Below are positions 44,501 through 59,500 of a stretch of DNA of 64,000 nt, piece after piece (within the stretch, counting starts at the first letter, position 1; each line of letters begins with the position of its first letter). The notes beneath the pieces are model-generated. The model worked only from the letters and a program-made list of their open reading frames with translations, made no database searches and had not been told where the DNA came from. The stretch is taken from positions 27,886,714-27,950,713 of the forward strand of contig CM049320.1 in the NCBI GenBank assembly GCA_026874595.1. Reading direction: 5' to 3'. Position numbers and translations under genes: made by a program. The stretch comes from Sipunculus nudus. Taxonomy: Eukaryota; Annelida; Sipuncula; Golfingiida; Sipunculidae.

Positions 44501-47500
44501 CTGTGATCTTAAACTTTGATCTCTGGACCCTGAAAATCAAAATGAATTTACTTAGGTGGTGGGTCTTTAATAAATCAAGTTTGAAGCTAATCTATCTATC
44601 CAAGCAGAATTATCATCGAAAAACTAATTTGTGAATGGATGGGCCCTGTGACCTTGCCCTTTGACCCTATGATCCCAAAATTGAATAGAATAGTCCCCTA
44701 TTGGCAGGATGGCTATATCTTGAAGATGGAAGGTTTGTGATGAAAAGTTTGGCTTGAAATGCATACACATTCTTTTTAAAAAATATGGGTCCTGTGACCT
44801 TGACCTTTGACCATTGGACCCAAAAATTGACCTGGTTCTTACTTTAGTGTTGAGCCATCTAAAAGTTAAGTTTGAAACCAATATGTCAAACTAAACTGGA
44901 GTTATCATCTGGAAACAGATAATTTGTAAACAGATGGCCCCTGTGACCTTGGCCTTTGACCTTGTGACCCCAAATTCATTTATGCTCCTAATACTGGCAA
45001 GTCAGCTAAATGTGCAAGATGGAAAGCTTGGGATGAAAAGCTTGGCTTAAAATGCAGCCATAATCTTTTTAAATAAGTGAGTCCTGTGACCTTGACCTTT
45101 GACCTTGTGACCCAAAAATCATATAGGTTCTTGCTTTAGTGGTGGACCATATGTAAGTCAAGTTTAAAATCCATGTGTCAATCCAACCTGGAGTTATCAA
45201 CTGGAAACAAATTTGTATCAATGGACAGATGGACAGACACACAGCCTGACAAACAGACAGACAGGGTGATTACTATAGGGGATTCACTTGTGATCAATAA
45301 AAACACCAAGTTTTAGGACAATAGATGTAATCACAGCTGAGAAACTGTGTGATTGTTGTCATTTTATAGTAAAAAAATAGAAAAATATTTGTTAAAATAA
45401 CAAAAAATACAGGTGGCGCCACAACTTTTCGGGAACTGACAAAACTAGTCATGGTCAATATTCATGGAAAGATTCATGACATTCCATGCATTATTTATCA
45501 AGATATTGGAGGTTTTATATCAAATTTTTTATTATTCTGGGGGGTACTTTCAAGCCCCATAGCTTTGAGGATATAGGTCGCAGTGACCTTATTTTAGGAT
45601 TCCAAGGAGATTTTTTATTAACCTCCCTGGATATACACTTAAAAGTTTCTAGGCCCAGCAGTTATGATTTGTGCCCTGCTATTGGACGGCCGGAAGCCCG
45701 GACGACGGGACACCCAGACAGACGACAGACAAAGCGCCATTTCTATAGCTCAGTTGACTTACAGTCAGCTGAGCTAAAAATTGGGTCCTCTGACCTTGAC
45801 CTTTGACCCCATGACCCTTAAATTATAAGGGTTTTTGCTTTAGTGGTGGGTCATACATAAGTAAAGTCTGAAATCAATATATCAATCCAACCTGGAGTTA
45901 TCACCTGGGAACAAATTTGTGTGGATGGACAGAGAGACAGGCAGATGAACAGATGGACAAACAGGGTGATTACTATAGGGCATTCACTCACAATCAATAA
46001 CCACACCAGTTTTTGGGACACCAGATGACACCACAGCTGAGAAACTGACATGATAGCTGTCATTTTATAGTTAAAAAATAGAAAAATGACTGTAAAAATA
46101 AGAAAATTAAAGGTTGCACTACTTATTTTTAACTGACAAAACTAGTCATGGTCAATATTCAAGGCTAGATTCATGACAATCCATGCATTTATTATGAAGA
46201 TACTGGAGGTTTTGTGTCAAATTTTTAATTATTCTGGGGGGAGGGGGTACTTACAAGCCCCGTATTTGAAAGGATTTAGGTCCGGTATCCTAATTTCAGG
46301 TTTCCAAGGAGATTTTTCATTGGCCTCCCTGGATATTAAGTTACAAGTTTCTAGGATCAGGTTTCTATGATGGTCAATATGTGAGGCAAGATTCATGACA
46401 ATCAATGAATTAATTATCAAGATACTGGAGGTTTTGTATAAAATTTTTTATTATTCTGGGTGGGGGGGGGGGGGACCCACAAGCTGTTGAAAGGATTTAG
46501 GGCACAGTGTTCTTATTTCAGGTTTCCATGGAGATTTTTCATTGACCTCCCTGGATATTAATTTAAAGGTTTCTTGGAACAGTGGTTATGATTTGTGCCC
46601 TGCTAATGGATGGCTGGATAGATGGCTGGACGAGGGACAAAGCGCCATACCTATACTTCAGTTGATTTTCAGTCAGGTGAGCCAAAAAAAGGTTTATATT
46701 TACATGGTCATGAATAGAGACCATGTTGATATGATTGAAGACTATGCATGTGTTTGAAATGATAACCTAAGAATCCTTAGGAACTTCAGATCAAATTAAA
46801 ATTAAATATTTAAAACAGGCAAGAAAGCTAGAGAAACAAAGCAAATAATTTTAATTCCCATTCTTCTGAGCCAGGAAATTATGAACAATTTTTACATAAA
46901 TTCCCTTTTTTATAACATCATTCTTTTCCAGGTTTGAAAATGTAACTATACATTTAGAGTATAACATATATATGTGAATATTTCAGTTGATTCACATTTC
47001 TTAATTGCATCAACATATATATCTAATAAATTAGGTTTATAGTACCTGTCAACATAATGGGGTGGAGGGAGGAAGGGAGGCATAGGGGTGAGAGAGAGAG
47101 AAAGAGAGCTAGAAAGAGAGAAAGGGAAAGAGAGAGGAGAGAGGCTCTCTGGTAATTACTGCCTGACCCAGCCTGACCCAGACACTCACAGAAGCAGTAG
47201 GCAAGGAGTGAAGGTGTTATGTAACAGCCTGGAACACTGTTAACCAATGACTTGATGTAAACATTCAAGACATGGTGCTATAAATATGGGTCACTGTGCT
47301 CAGCTGAAGTTGACCTTGAAGGTAAAAATCTAAAATAATAATGGAGATCAAGTCTAAGATGAAAAGGTAATATATGCCATGGCTGGTTGACATGATTGGT
47401 TTGTACTGATGAGTGAGAAATTGTTGCAAATAATATTTTGTGACCAAACCATGCATTCTCTAATGTCAAAATTGAAGCATGTGAGCAGTTTGTGAACATA

Positions 47501-50500
47501 AGATGTATATTATTACCATGATCATTGGCTGGCTTTTTGATAGTTTGTTGACAGTTCAGTAGTTTACACATTTGCTCAATTGGATCTATTTTACATAATA
47601 TATATTATTAAATATATGTATTTTTATTTTATAAAATGTATACAGTTGAAATATAACTGATGTCTCCAGTCCCCAGATGCAAGGACTTGGTGGTAGTGGT
47701 TGGGGGGGGGGAGGGCTGGAATGATGGGAGTTACAACATCTCTGTATTAACATAGTGTATATACATATAGGATTTCATCTTAATTCAACAATACTTACAA
47801 GATTAAATAGTCCATTCACAATTACATAATATTTAAAAAAGGACAGACAGACTGTTAGACAAACAAAGCTGATAATATATTTTAATATTTTAAAGTTTTT
47901 CATCTGCAATATTACACATCTGAATTCATAAGTTGCTTTCAAATTTCAGACTTTAATGGCTTAAATCCATACACATACAGCATATGAAAGTTATTTCAAC
48001 AGTGCTTAAAGGAAAAATTTCATGATTAGTATATATATTTAATGATAATTGAGAGATGAGGGACAGACAAGAGCTGATCACTTGATGTTCCATTCTCCTG
48101 GGGCAAGAATATGTTTCAATATTAGATCTTAATTTTTTCTAATCCAATTATCTTTCAAATTGAAAAAAATTGTACACATTTGCAATAATAACTAATGTCC
48201 CAGTGCACAAGTGACGGTGAGGTGCTAAGGATCAATGACAGCCAGGGGGGGGGGGGGGGGGAAGAGATGGGATTAACAACACTTTTGCATAAACATTCAG
48301 GGCAAACAAAGCTTGATCTCCAATTCTGCTGAGGCTCGAAAATAAAGAACACATGTTTGTATTAGATCCTCATTTTTTTATTTTAAGTTTAATTTGTATA
48401 CATTTCCAATATAACATATATTTCTGAATATAAACGTTGATTCATAATTCTAAATTGCATCATCATAAATCTCAATCTTGTCATGTAACACCACATCATG
48501 CATACAAATGTATATTTATATATTCATGGGGGGGGGGGGGGAGGGGGTGTGATATGAGAACAATTGTACACCTGTCACAGCAGGGGATCTCCCCCAGTGA
48601 CTGAAACAAATCAGGAACCCTGGCATAGCTGACTTCCAGTGACCTGGAGTGGCCTACCTGCATCTGGAACAAAGCAAGTGACTACAATAGACCCTCAAGA
48701 TAAAATTCAATAACTAGCCTAATTTTCAACCTTTTAGTTTCAAATTTCAGATTTAAACACATTAAATACATATGTTTACATTCTGAGAAAATTAAATCAA
48801 CAGTACTCACAGGGAAAAAATGTGCCATGGTCAAAGTTGGGTAAAATTTCAGGTACTGATTTTATGTTTATGCTAATAACTTATAAAATTTACAAAATAC
48901 AGATCTAATTTTGGGTATACAATTGAATCTTAATTAAACAAAGTTATATACTTAAAAAAAATTCTCTAGCTTCAATAATTTTCATGAAACCTGAGAAAAT
49001 ATTTTTCCTGATTTTTTACAAAGTCAATTTTGTTTGGGCACATAACTTAAAACAATTACGCAATACTGACATCATTTCTGGCATGTGCATAGCGAATGTA
49101 TAGAAAAATATGTATATTATATATGATCAAAGTCAGATCAGTGGTTTTGATACTAGGCAGTCCTGAAGTGTAACAAAGGGTTTTTAATGAAAAAATGAAG
49201 TTTTTCATTAATATCTCGAAGGAATTAAGTTCTGGTGACCAAATTCTTGGCATGGTAGGGGATTTTGGAGACATCTTACTGTATGCCGAATTTAAGGAAC
49301 TTAGAGCTGAAGCTGGGGAGCTGAGCTCTAGCAAACTGCATAACACTAGGTTGATGTAAACAATATGTGACATGGTGCTTGAAAACTTGAATAAAATCTA
49401 CAGTTTTTGATCAACTGGTTTCAAATTCTAAATGTTAACAGTTGAAATGCTAACAAAAACATGCTTTGAAAATTAAATCCACAGCAGTTACAGGAAAAAA
49501 AACGTGCCATGGTCAAATTTGGGCAAAGTTTAAGGTACCAATTTTTTATTTTTGCTAATATTTAAAAAAATTTAAAAGATTTTGATCAAATTTTGGGTAT
49601 ACAATTTAATTTTGATTAATAAAAGTTATATTACTGGAAAAAAATGCTTAGCTTTAACAAGTTTTGTGTTAAGTGATCAAATTTTTTTCCTGATTATTTA
49701 CAAAATGCATTATGTTAGGGCCCATAACTTTTTTAAATTATATAATACAGACCCAATTTCTTGCATGTACATAGGAACCATATAGAAGATTATTTAGGGT
49801 AAATATGAGGAAAAACAGATGAGTGGTTTTGATATTAGGCATTCCTGAAGTGTGAAAATAGGATTTTAATAAAAAATTGAGGTTTTTCCTTAATTTCTCA
49901 AGGAACAAAGTCGCAAAGACCCAGTTTTCGGCTTGGTAGGAGATCTTGGGGACATCTAACATTATGCTGAATTTTGGATTCCTAGGTCTTACGGTTTCAA
50001 AACGTGCCACATCTACGGACGGACGGACGGACAGACAGACGGACGGACGGACGATGGACAATGGACCACGACTATAGCTCAGATGACTTATAGTCAGCTG
50101 AGCTAAAAAGATTCAAAAGTTTTTATGTTAAATCTTTGCAAGATAGAGACATAAAAATTATATATAAATGTTCACTTTACCAATGATGCAACAATTGTAA
50201 AGCGATCACAATAATGCAAAACAAGTACATGAGGGTTTATCAAATGATTTGTGGTTATAAGGGATCGGAGAACAAAATCAAGGGATCATGCTGATAATAA
50301 TGGAAAATTATTCATACAAGAAGCTGACTAAAATCACTAGTGCATTAATGAAATGTACAATTTAACCTTGTTCTCCTGAATCATCGAGGTCAAATAATTT
50401 ATAAAACATAAATGACATTCTTGATACAAAGGTATTCATCAAATAATGAAATACAAAAGTATAAAATGGGTACGGCTGGGTTTAATGAGATAAAAAATCA

Positions 50501-53500
50501 ATAACTTTACAATAGAATATATGTACCTTGAGTGGAGTTACCCATAGTAAGGCCTGTTATACAAATGACATAATAATGAATTCACTATATAAAATACTAA
50601 CTAATTCATCTGATTCATTATGATAGAACAAACCAAAGGATTTTTTTAATATTATAGCAGGCTAGAAATTAACTGTAAATTATTTTGTAATTTTAAAGAA
50701 AATATATTAACTTTAAAACTCACAAATCCCAGATGGAAGAAGCTTTATGTACAAACTAAAATAAAACAACACTGAATACATCTGACTCTTGTGCTATAAC
50801 AATCTGCATGAAAACCTACTTTGACTGCATATTACAGACAATGGTTTAATATAAAACTTTAATATGAAAAAAATAAACAAAGTTACTATTTTCTTTAACT
50901 CTTACTTAACACATATGGCAGAAATATGCTATAGCTTTAACATTATATGTAATGTTCCCGAATGAATTCCTTAAAATAAAAAAAAGTTTTGTGTACAACG
51001 TTGAGTGGGACCTTTCCGTAAAAGACAACAGTTGCTTATTTATCAAGAAATTATTTTGTTCTTGAATTAAATTTTATGTACTGGTGTACATTCTTTGTGA
51101 AATCTTCTGCTATTCATTGTCATGGTGATTAAGCCTGTGTGAATTTGATTGTTTTGTAAATAGAAAACACAATTTCCTGATTGACCACTGAATGGAAATT
51201 GTTATACTAATTCAGACAACAGTTATATCAGGGTCACAGCATATATATAGGAAATGTGACTTTGTCATAAACCATGTTTTGGATATTTGAGATTTAGACA
51301 GTATTTATAAAGTCAGAAAGACTCTGTGCCTTGATTTTTCAGTATACATTACTAAATTTTGCTGATAGTCAGTGTGAACATATTTTTTAAATATCAAAAT
51401 ATCTAATGGTTAAACCAATTTTTTTAAATAAATAATACTCTTTATTACATTTTTCCAAATAAAACTCACTTTTGCACTTTTTCTAAGTAGAGTTATTTTG
51501 GTCAAAATGTTACAGTTACACTTACTATGTTATACTTACAATATCAGAGATAATTCTTTAATGTTGTCTCTAATCTGATAAGTATGTGTAGTCCAATGCC
51601 TCTGAAACTTATTTAACATCTAGTTAAGTAGTATGATAAAAATTTTTGTTAACTATATCTTCTGTTTACTGAAATAAAATTGTACCTTGTGTTCTCCAAA
51701 ATCATCTAGGAGCATGTCCATTTGTCTCTCTACTTTGCTGTATTCTTTCTCAATTTCCTGCAGCTCAGCTTCATAGCTTTCTTTTGTCTCTGGGTCTCTT
51801 GCCAGGATCTTCCGACCTCTCACCTGAACCCTGCATAAACAGACACAAACATTTCACACATAAAAACAGTTGATATATCTGATATTTTCAGAGCGGTTAT
51901 TTTCACAGATCCTCTGCTCTTTAACATCTGACATGTATTAACACTGTTAACAAAACATTATTCAAAGACAGTGCCAGATGATGACCTCAGTAGCACTTCT
52001 TCAAGATTTGGCAACTTTTTGTAAGGCTAGATTCTAGCACCACATCTAAAATTGCCAACATTGTGTAAAGCTAGATTCGAGCACCACATCTAAAACTGCA
52101 AACATTTTGTAAGGCTAGATTTTAGCACCACATCGAAAATTGCCAACATTATGTAATGTTAGATTCTAGCACCACATCGAAAATTGCCAACATTATGTAA
52201 TGTAAGATTCTAGCAACACAACTAAAATTGCCAATATTATGTAAAGCTAGATTCTAGCACCACATGTAAAATCGCCAACATTATGTCATGTTAGATTCTA
52301 GCACCACATCGAAAATTGCCAACATTATGTAATGTTAGATTCCAGCACCACATCGAAAATTGCCAACATTATGTAATGTTAGATTCCAGCACAACATCGA
52401 AAATTGCCAACATTATGTAATGTAAGATTCTAGCAACACAACTAAAATTGCCAACATTATGTAAAGCTAGATTCTAGCACCACATCTAAAATTGCCAACA
52501 TTATGTAATGTAAGATTCTAGCAACACAACTAAAATTGCCAACATTATGTAAAGCTAGATTCTAGCACCACATCTAAAATTGCCAACATTATGTAATGTT
52601 AGATTCTAGCACCACATCGAAAATTGCCAACATTATGTAATGTTAGATTCCAGCACCACATCGAAAATTGCCAACATTATGTAAAGCTAGATTCTAGCAC
52701 CACATCTAAAATTGCCAACATTATGTAATGTTAGATTCTAGCACCACATCGAAAATTGCCAACATTATGTAATGTTAGATTCCAGCACCACATCGAAAAT
52801 TGCCAACATTATGTAAAGCTAGATTCTAGCACCACATCTAAAATTGCCAACATTATGTAATGTTAGATTCTAGCACCACATGGAAAATTGCCAACATTAT
52901 GTAATGTTAGATTCCAGCACCACATCGAAAATTGCCAACATTATGTAAAGCTAGATTCTAGCACCACATCTAAAATTGCCAACATTATGTAATGTTAGAT
53001 TCTAGCACCACATCGAAAATTGCCAACATTATGTAATGTTAGATTCCAGCACCACATCGAAAATTGCCAACATTATGTAATGTTAGATTCCAGCACAACA
53101 TCGAAAATTGCCAACATTATGTAATGTAAGATTCTAGCAACACAACTAAAATTGCCAACATTATGTAAAGCTAGATTCTAGCACCACATCTAAAATTGCC
53201 AACATTATGTAATGTAAGATTCTAGCAACACAACTAAAATTGCCAACATTATGTAAAGCTAGATTCTAGCACCACATCTAAAATTGCCAACATTATGTAA
53301 GGCTAGATTTTAGCACCACATCTAAATCGCCAACATTATGTAAGGCTAGATTCTAGCACCACATCTAAAATTGCCAACATTATGTAAGGCTAGATTCTAG
53401 CACCACATCTAAAATTGCCAACATTATGTAATGTTAGGTTTTAGCACCACATCTAAAATTGCCAACATTATGTAAGGCTAGATTCTAGCACCACATCTCA

Positions 53501-56500
53501 AATTGCCAACATTATGTAATGTTAGATTCTAGCACCACATCGAAAATTGCCAACATTATGTAATGTTAGATTCCAGCACCACATCGAAAATTGCCAACAT
53601 TATGTATAGCTAGATTCTAGCATCACATCTAAAATTGCCAACATTATGTAATGTTAGATTCTAGCACCACATCGAAAATTGCCAACATTATGTAATGTTA
53701 GATTCCAGCACCACATCGAAAATTGCCAACATTATGTAAAGCTAGATTCTAGCACCACATCTAAAATTGCCAACATTATGTAATGTTAGATTCTAGCACC
53801 ACATCGAAAATTGCCAACATTATGTAATGTTAGATTCCAGCACCACATCGAAAATTGCCAACATTATGTAAAGCTAGATTCTAGCACCACATCTAAAATT
53901 GCCAACATTATGTAATGTTAGATTCTAGCACCACATCGAAAATTGCCAACATTATGTAATGTTAGATTCCAGCACCACATCTAAAATTGCCAACATTATG
54001 TAATGTTAGATTCCAGCACAACATCGAAAATTGCCAACATTATGTAATGTAAGATTCTAGCAACACAACTAAAATTGCCAACATTATGTAAAGCTAGATT
54101 CTAGCACCACATCTAAAATTGCCAACATTATGTAATGTAAGATTCTAGCAACACAACTAAAATTGCCAACATTATGTAAAGCTAGATTCTAGCACCACAT
54201 CTAAAATCGCCAACATTATGTAAGGCTAGATTTTAGCACCACATCTAAATCGCCAACATTATGTAAGGCTAGATTCTAGCACCACATCTAAAATTGCCAA
54301 CATTATGTAAGGCTAGATTCTAGCACCACATCTAAAATTGCCAACATTATGTAATGTTAGGTTTTAGCACCACATCTAAAATTGCCAACATTATGTAAGG
54401 CTAGATTCTAGCACCACATCTCAAATTGCCAACATTATGTAATGTTAGGTTTTAGCACCACATCTAAAATTGCCAACATTATGTAAGGCTAGATTCTAGC
54501 ACCACATCTAAAATTGCCAACATTATGTAAGGCTAGTTTATAGCACCACAGCTAAAATTGCAAACATTATGTAAGGCTAGATTCTAGCCCCACATCTAAA
54601 ATTGCCACATTATGTAAGGCTGGTTTATAGCACCACAGCTAAAATTGCCAACATTATGTAAGGTTAGATTCTAGCACCACATCTAAAATTGCCAATTTTA
54701 TGTAAGGCTAGATTTATAGCACCACATCTAAAATTGCCAACATTATGTAATGTTAGATTCTAGCACCACATCTAAAATCGCCAACATTATGTAATGTTAG
54801 ATTCTAGCACCACATCTAAAATTGCCAACATTTTGTAAGGCTAGATTCTAGCACCACATCTAAAATTGCCAACATTATGTAATGTTAGATTCTAGCACCA
54901 CATATAAAATTGCCAACTTTATGTAAGGTTAGATTCTGGCACCACATCTAAAATTGCCAACTTTATGTAAGGCTAGATTCTAGCACCACATCTAAAATTG
55001 CTAACATTATGTTATGTTAGATTCTAGCACCACATCTAAACTTGCCAACATTATATTAGGCTAGATTCTAGCACCACATCCAGACTTGCCAACAATATGT
55101 TATAAGGCTAGATTCTAGCACCACATCCAGAGTTGCTGACAATATGTAAGCCTAGATTCTCCAAGACTGAAACAAAGAATCACAATATGCACTACTTTCT
55201 CAAAGGAGAAAAAGTAAAGATGCAAACTTCTGCACCTTTAAAAAATTTGCAAATTTTATCCAGTGTTATATATTATAATGTACAGTTGACTGTAAGTCAA
55301 AGAGAAGATAACTCTCTGCGCTGATAGTTAAAGTCCCTTAAGGCATACTCATGAAAAAAAATATATAACAATTGTTCATAATACCTGCGTATTCTTAGTT
55401 CATCTAATTTCTTCTTGAGCTCCTTGTACTTTTCTTCATGTTCATTTGGCGGCTTCTTGTGACTCGGGGTAAAGCTTGGTCGGCCTTCTGGTTCCCACCT
55501 ACTCTCTGGTAAACAAGATTAAACAACATCTTATAAAAAAATATGTGAAACACTTAGTATTTTATTTTGATCTAGAAAATTCATATCAAGCCTGCTCCCA
55601 TTAAAGAATTGTAATTTTCCATTTCTAACCTGCATACATTTTTTTATTTCTAAGATATCCAGTCTATTTGTAGTATCATGCATACATTTTTTTATTTCTA
55701 AGATATCCAGCCTTTTTGTAGTATCATGCATAATTTTTTTATTTCTAAGATATCCAGTCTAATTGTTGTATCATGCATACATTTTTTTTATTTCTGAGAT
55801 ATCCAGCCTATTTGTAGTATCATGCATAATTTTTTTATTTCTAAGATATCCAGCCTATTTGTTGTATCATGCATACATTTTTTTTATTTCTAAGATATCC
55901 AGCCTATTTGTTGTATCATGCATACATTTTTTTATTTCTAAGATATCCAGCCTATTTGTTGCATTTGAAAGCCCCAGGTATGATGTTTGCAGAAGAGGGT
56001 TTTCTAATCCTCCTTGCCTTCACCTATTGCTGAAATATGCATCAGTTCATTTCTAAAATATTTTGATCACACTATAACCAACACTACAGGGTTCCTATTC
56101 ACCAACCTGTGCACCTGTGCATATACCTGTAAATAAACTGATTCCTTTTTTTTTCATGAAATATAATCCTTTCTTCATCTTGCAAATACAGAGTTTAACC
56201 ATAAAAGCTGATAGCTGTTGATGGTTATCAAAGAGTAAATTAATTCCATCATCAACCTTTTTTATCTTTATTTTAAAAAAAATAAAAACAGATATATAAG
56301 TAACTGACCAGGACAACAGTGAAGTGTTGAGGCTATCCTTTGCTTAAGCTTAAGATACAACTGGGAATATCCATATACACAAGCACCAATAAGTGGCAGA
56401 ATTTTATATCTCTACTTTGAATTGTAGGAAAAATCCAAAATTGAAAAGATTCTATTTGACAATGAACTAATGCATACATTGATTAAACTTTAATTATATT

Positions 56501-59500
56501 ATAGTTATAAGGTAAAAAGTTTATTATAACTAAAAATAATCAAAAAAGAAATTTTATGTTTTACAACTATTATAATAAAACAGATTATATAAATCTGTAA
56601 TATATGTTCACATTATAGATGAGAAAGACAAAGAAATCTGTTCTTACCTGTATAAAATGTAATAAAATCTCTTTTTACCAAATACAATACAAAAAAATAA
56701 GAAGGAAATAAAAATAATACATACAAATTCTAACAGGAAAAAAGTGAACTTTATGAATAATTTATTTCAATGACTTTTACACTCTACAAAGTATAATCAC
56801 TGCACTACATAACAATTTGAATTATTTTTTAAAATTAAAATCTTGTTTTACCTTTGGCTTCAGCATCTCGTTCTTCCATGAGAGATATTCTTCTAGTGAC
56901 CTTTGAACTTGTGCCTTCTTCTGTGACCTTGACCTGACTTTTGGGCGAGGTGGAAGCTGCAACACATTCCTGGAGAGCTGCTATCCTGTTTTTCAAATTA
57001 CTGTTAGTTCTCTGTAAAAACAGGACAAAATATGTTAACTATGTATCTTTAAAGAAAAGATCTTTCTACAAAAAGAATAAGACTTTGGGCTTGGACTGAT
57101 ACCAAGTGTACTGCCTCAGTAGTCAAACATGCTACCTATGGTCATGTATGCTGCTTCAAACCTGTTTTGACACCCAGAATTTTGTCTGATATTTACCATA
57201 AAAAACTAGACTTATATGCAAGGTAGACTTATATGCACATTTTTACTGTACTCACTTAGCTTCAAAGACTGGTCTATTTGCTCTACACCAGGGGGGCACA
57301 TGTTCATTCTGTTCATGTGTGTGTGTGTGTTTGTTCACAATGTAATTCATTCAATCATGGACAGAGTATCATGAATCATTCAAGGCATTTAAGGATTGGG
57401 CAAAGGAAGAATCCAACAGATTTTGGTGTGGCAAGTCACATGATCTGGATTCAGGAATGTCATCAAGGAATATTCACAAATGTACAGTCACTAATGCATG
57501 AATAAGTCTAGGAATATGGGCCAAAGAAGTGAATGCAAACACATGGCAGAGGCTTGCATTCCTTAGAATTTTTTGTGTAGAATTTTTACCTGTACTGTTT
57601 TCACACCTGTCGTCTCATCGTCACTTGAAGGTGGAGGGACAGGAGGTGGTGGTGGTGGGTCACTCATTCTGTTAATTCTTGTGTGAGTGGCTAAACACAA
57701 AAAAACATGAATCAGTCACTCGTTCACTCATTTCAAGGTTCCAATATAATCAATGGTTTAAATTTTCGATTATTATGATTATGTCATCAAACTATATTTG
57801 AACAGAATTATCATCCAGTCTTATGAACTGCTGTAGAAAGCTTAAGTAAATTTTGTGTGTGCATGTGTGTATGACTGTGCATATGTGTATGTGTGTGAAT
57901 TATGCTGCCAGATATTTTTCTGATGTCTTATTATTCACATGACCTCATGAAAAATAAATAAATGGCAATTAAATGTACAATTATACAAAACAAATGAGAA
58001 TGAATGAACAAAGTTAAAAATTCCTTGACAAGCAGCATAGTTACATGTGACAGAACACATCATAAACTGAACGAAACATAACAGTGAAATGAGGAAAACC
58101 ACAAGAATAATAAATAAAGAAAATAAATCAAACTGAAAATACTCACAATCATCACCAGAAGACAATATATTCTGTGACACATCAACTTCATCATACACCA
58201 TGGGGTCATCCCCTTCTGGGGCAGCATTTACCATATCCGGCCCTACATTACAGTATAACTCACCACCACCACTGGTCACCTGACCATCAGCAAAGTTAGA
58301 GTATGTGTGATTTGGTGCCCCCTGGTGGGAATCAAAGGAACCATCAGCTGAGGAGGATGCATCTCCCTCATGTTCCACTTGCGTTTTTGCGCCAACTTCT
58401 TTAGCCAGCAGAGCCAGCCATTTTCCTTGTTCAATAGAGTCTTGAAACTAAAATTGTTAATGTTGGAATTAACACCTTATTAAAATAATCCACAATGAGA
58501 AAATTTAATGTTTGAAATCTGTGATGGCAGGGAACCAGAAAACCCAGAAATAGAAACAAATATTCTTTCCAGATGTTGAAACAATAAAGCATATAATATT
58601 TAGTTATGATACAGTATTTAGTTAATAACATCATAAGTTTTTTGAATGCAGTGCTAGTACTCATTCACTAGTGAGTCCATAATTTTTGTGTATTTAGGTT
58701 ATTCTAATACCTATTGGTTGCATGTGCCCAGAACAACTTTACAAGATGAATGTATGCTGTGCTAAATTAACTTGCTAAGAATATCTCAATGTGCTTAATC
58801 TCATTGGTTTTCCCAAATATAACTTGGAAGAAACTGACTAAAGCATGTAAAAGTATAATAATAATAAAATTACAAGTATTTTCATTAATATGATTTATTA
58901 ATCATGAACAAGATGTTGTCCAAGACATCACCCCCTAACCCCTTCCTGATCTTTTGGGCCTGTTTATTCTTGTAGCTTTTCTCGGCTCCCTGGGAAGCAT
59001 ACAACCAAAGCAGCCATATCAGGTGCCAGAAGGTTATCCCTTCTACATTTGTCTGCCAGCCATGACCAGTTCCAATTCACTCCTGGCTGAGGAGAGTGCA
59101 CCTTTGTGGTAAAGACTTTGGCTAGATGTCTTAGTAAAGACAGTGGTCAGAAAGGGATGGGAACCCACTACCTTGCTGTCACAAGTCCAGCGCCCTATAC
59201 ATTACGCCATTACCCTCCCCACTGTTGACATGAGGTGGACATGAGGGGATGAAACAGACTTTAATTACTACAATCAGAAGAATCATAGACTCACATCGAG
59301 GGTGACTAGATTTTCCTCCTTGTTGCGCATCAGTTTCAGGGCCAGGCTCCTCTTGCTGTCCCCAGCTGAACCAAGTTCACTGCCTTCCAAGGTGAAGGAC
59401 GCCTCTGTGACCTTTTCCCCACTGTCCTTGACATTAAGAATGTCTAGAAGACCATTTCTGAGGACGCACCATCTGTGACCCCATTTCTTCAGTCCACATG

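Larger units (their letters stand above)
42811..51685 (-). other. 8.9-kb intron packed with dispersed repeats
   Basis: The intron contains 42.81-43.3 kb (nothing recognised), the hairpin-ended repeat family (43.3-46.7 kb), degenerate repeats with G-runs (46.8-48.9 kb), a tandem pair (48.8-50.1 kb) and 50.11-51.68 kb AT-rich DNA where I see nothing. Confidence 0.7.

Noticed and set aside
43370-45806. ORFs of 67-106 codons across the dispersed repeats
   Set aside because: They read repeated non-coding modules in changing frames and do not keep one frame between repeats.
52010-55155. CRISPR-like array
   Set aside because: Units are directly adjacent with no unique spacers and the context is an animal intron; it is a satellite.
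55531-56056. ORFs on both strands with repeated Tyr-His-Ala or Lys-Lys-Cys-Met blocks
   Set aside because: Read-through of the 48-51-bp tandem array.
56880-56940. GTGACCTTTGA and GTGACCTTGACCTGA inside an AFAP-like exon, and TGACCTTGACC at 62031
   Set aside because: These nuclear-receptor-like strings are coding sequence (VTRRIS, QVKVTEEG, EWVKV) and are not part of the dispersed repeat.
58431-58664. 77-codon minus ORF overlapping the PH-2 exon edge
   Set aside because: It is mostly intron sequence upstream of the acceptor at 58448 and in a different frame from the exon.
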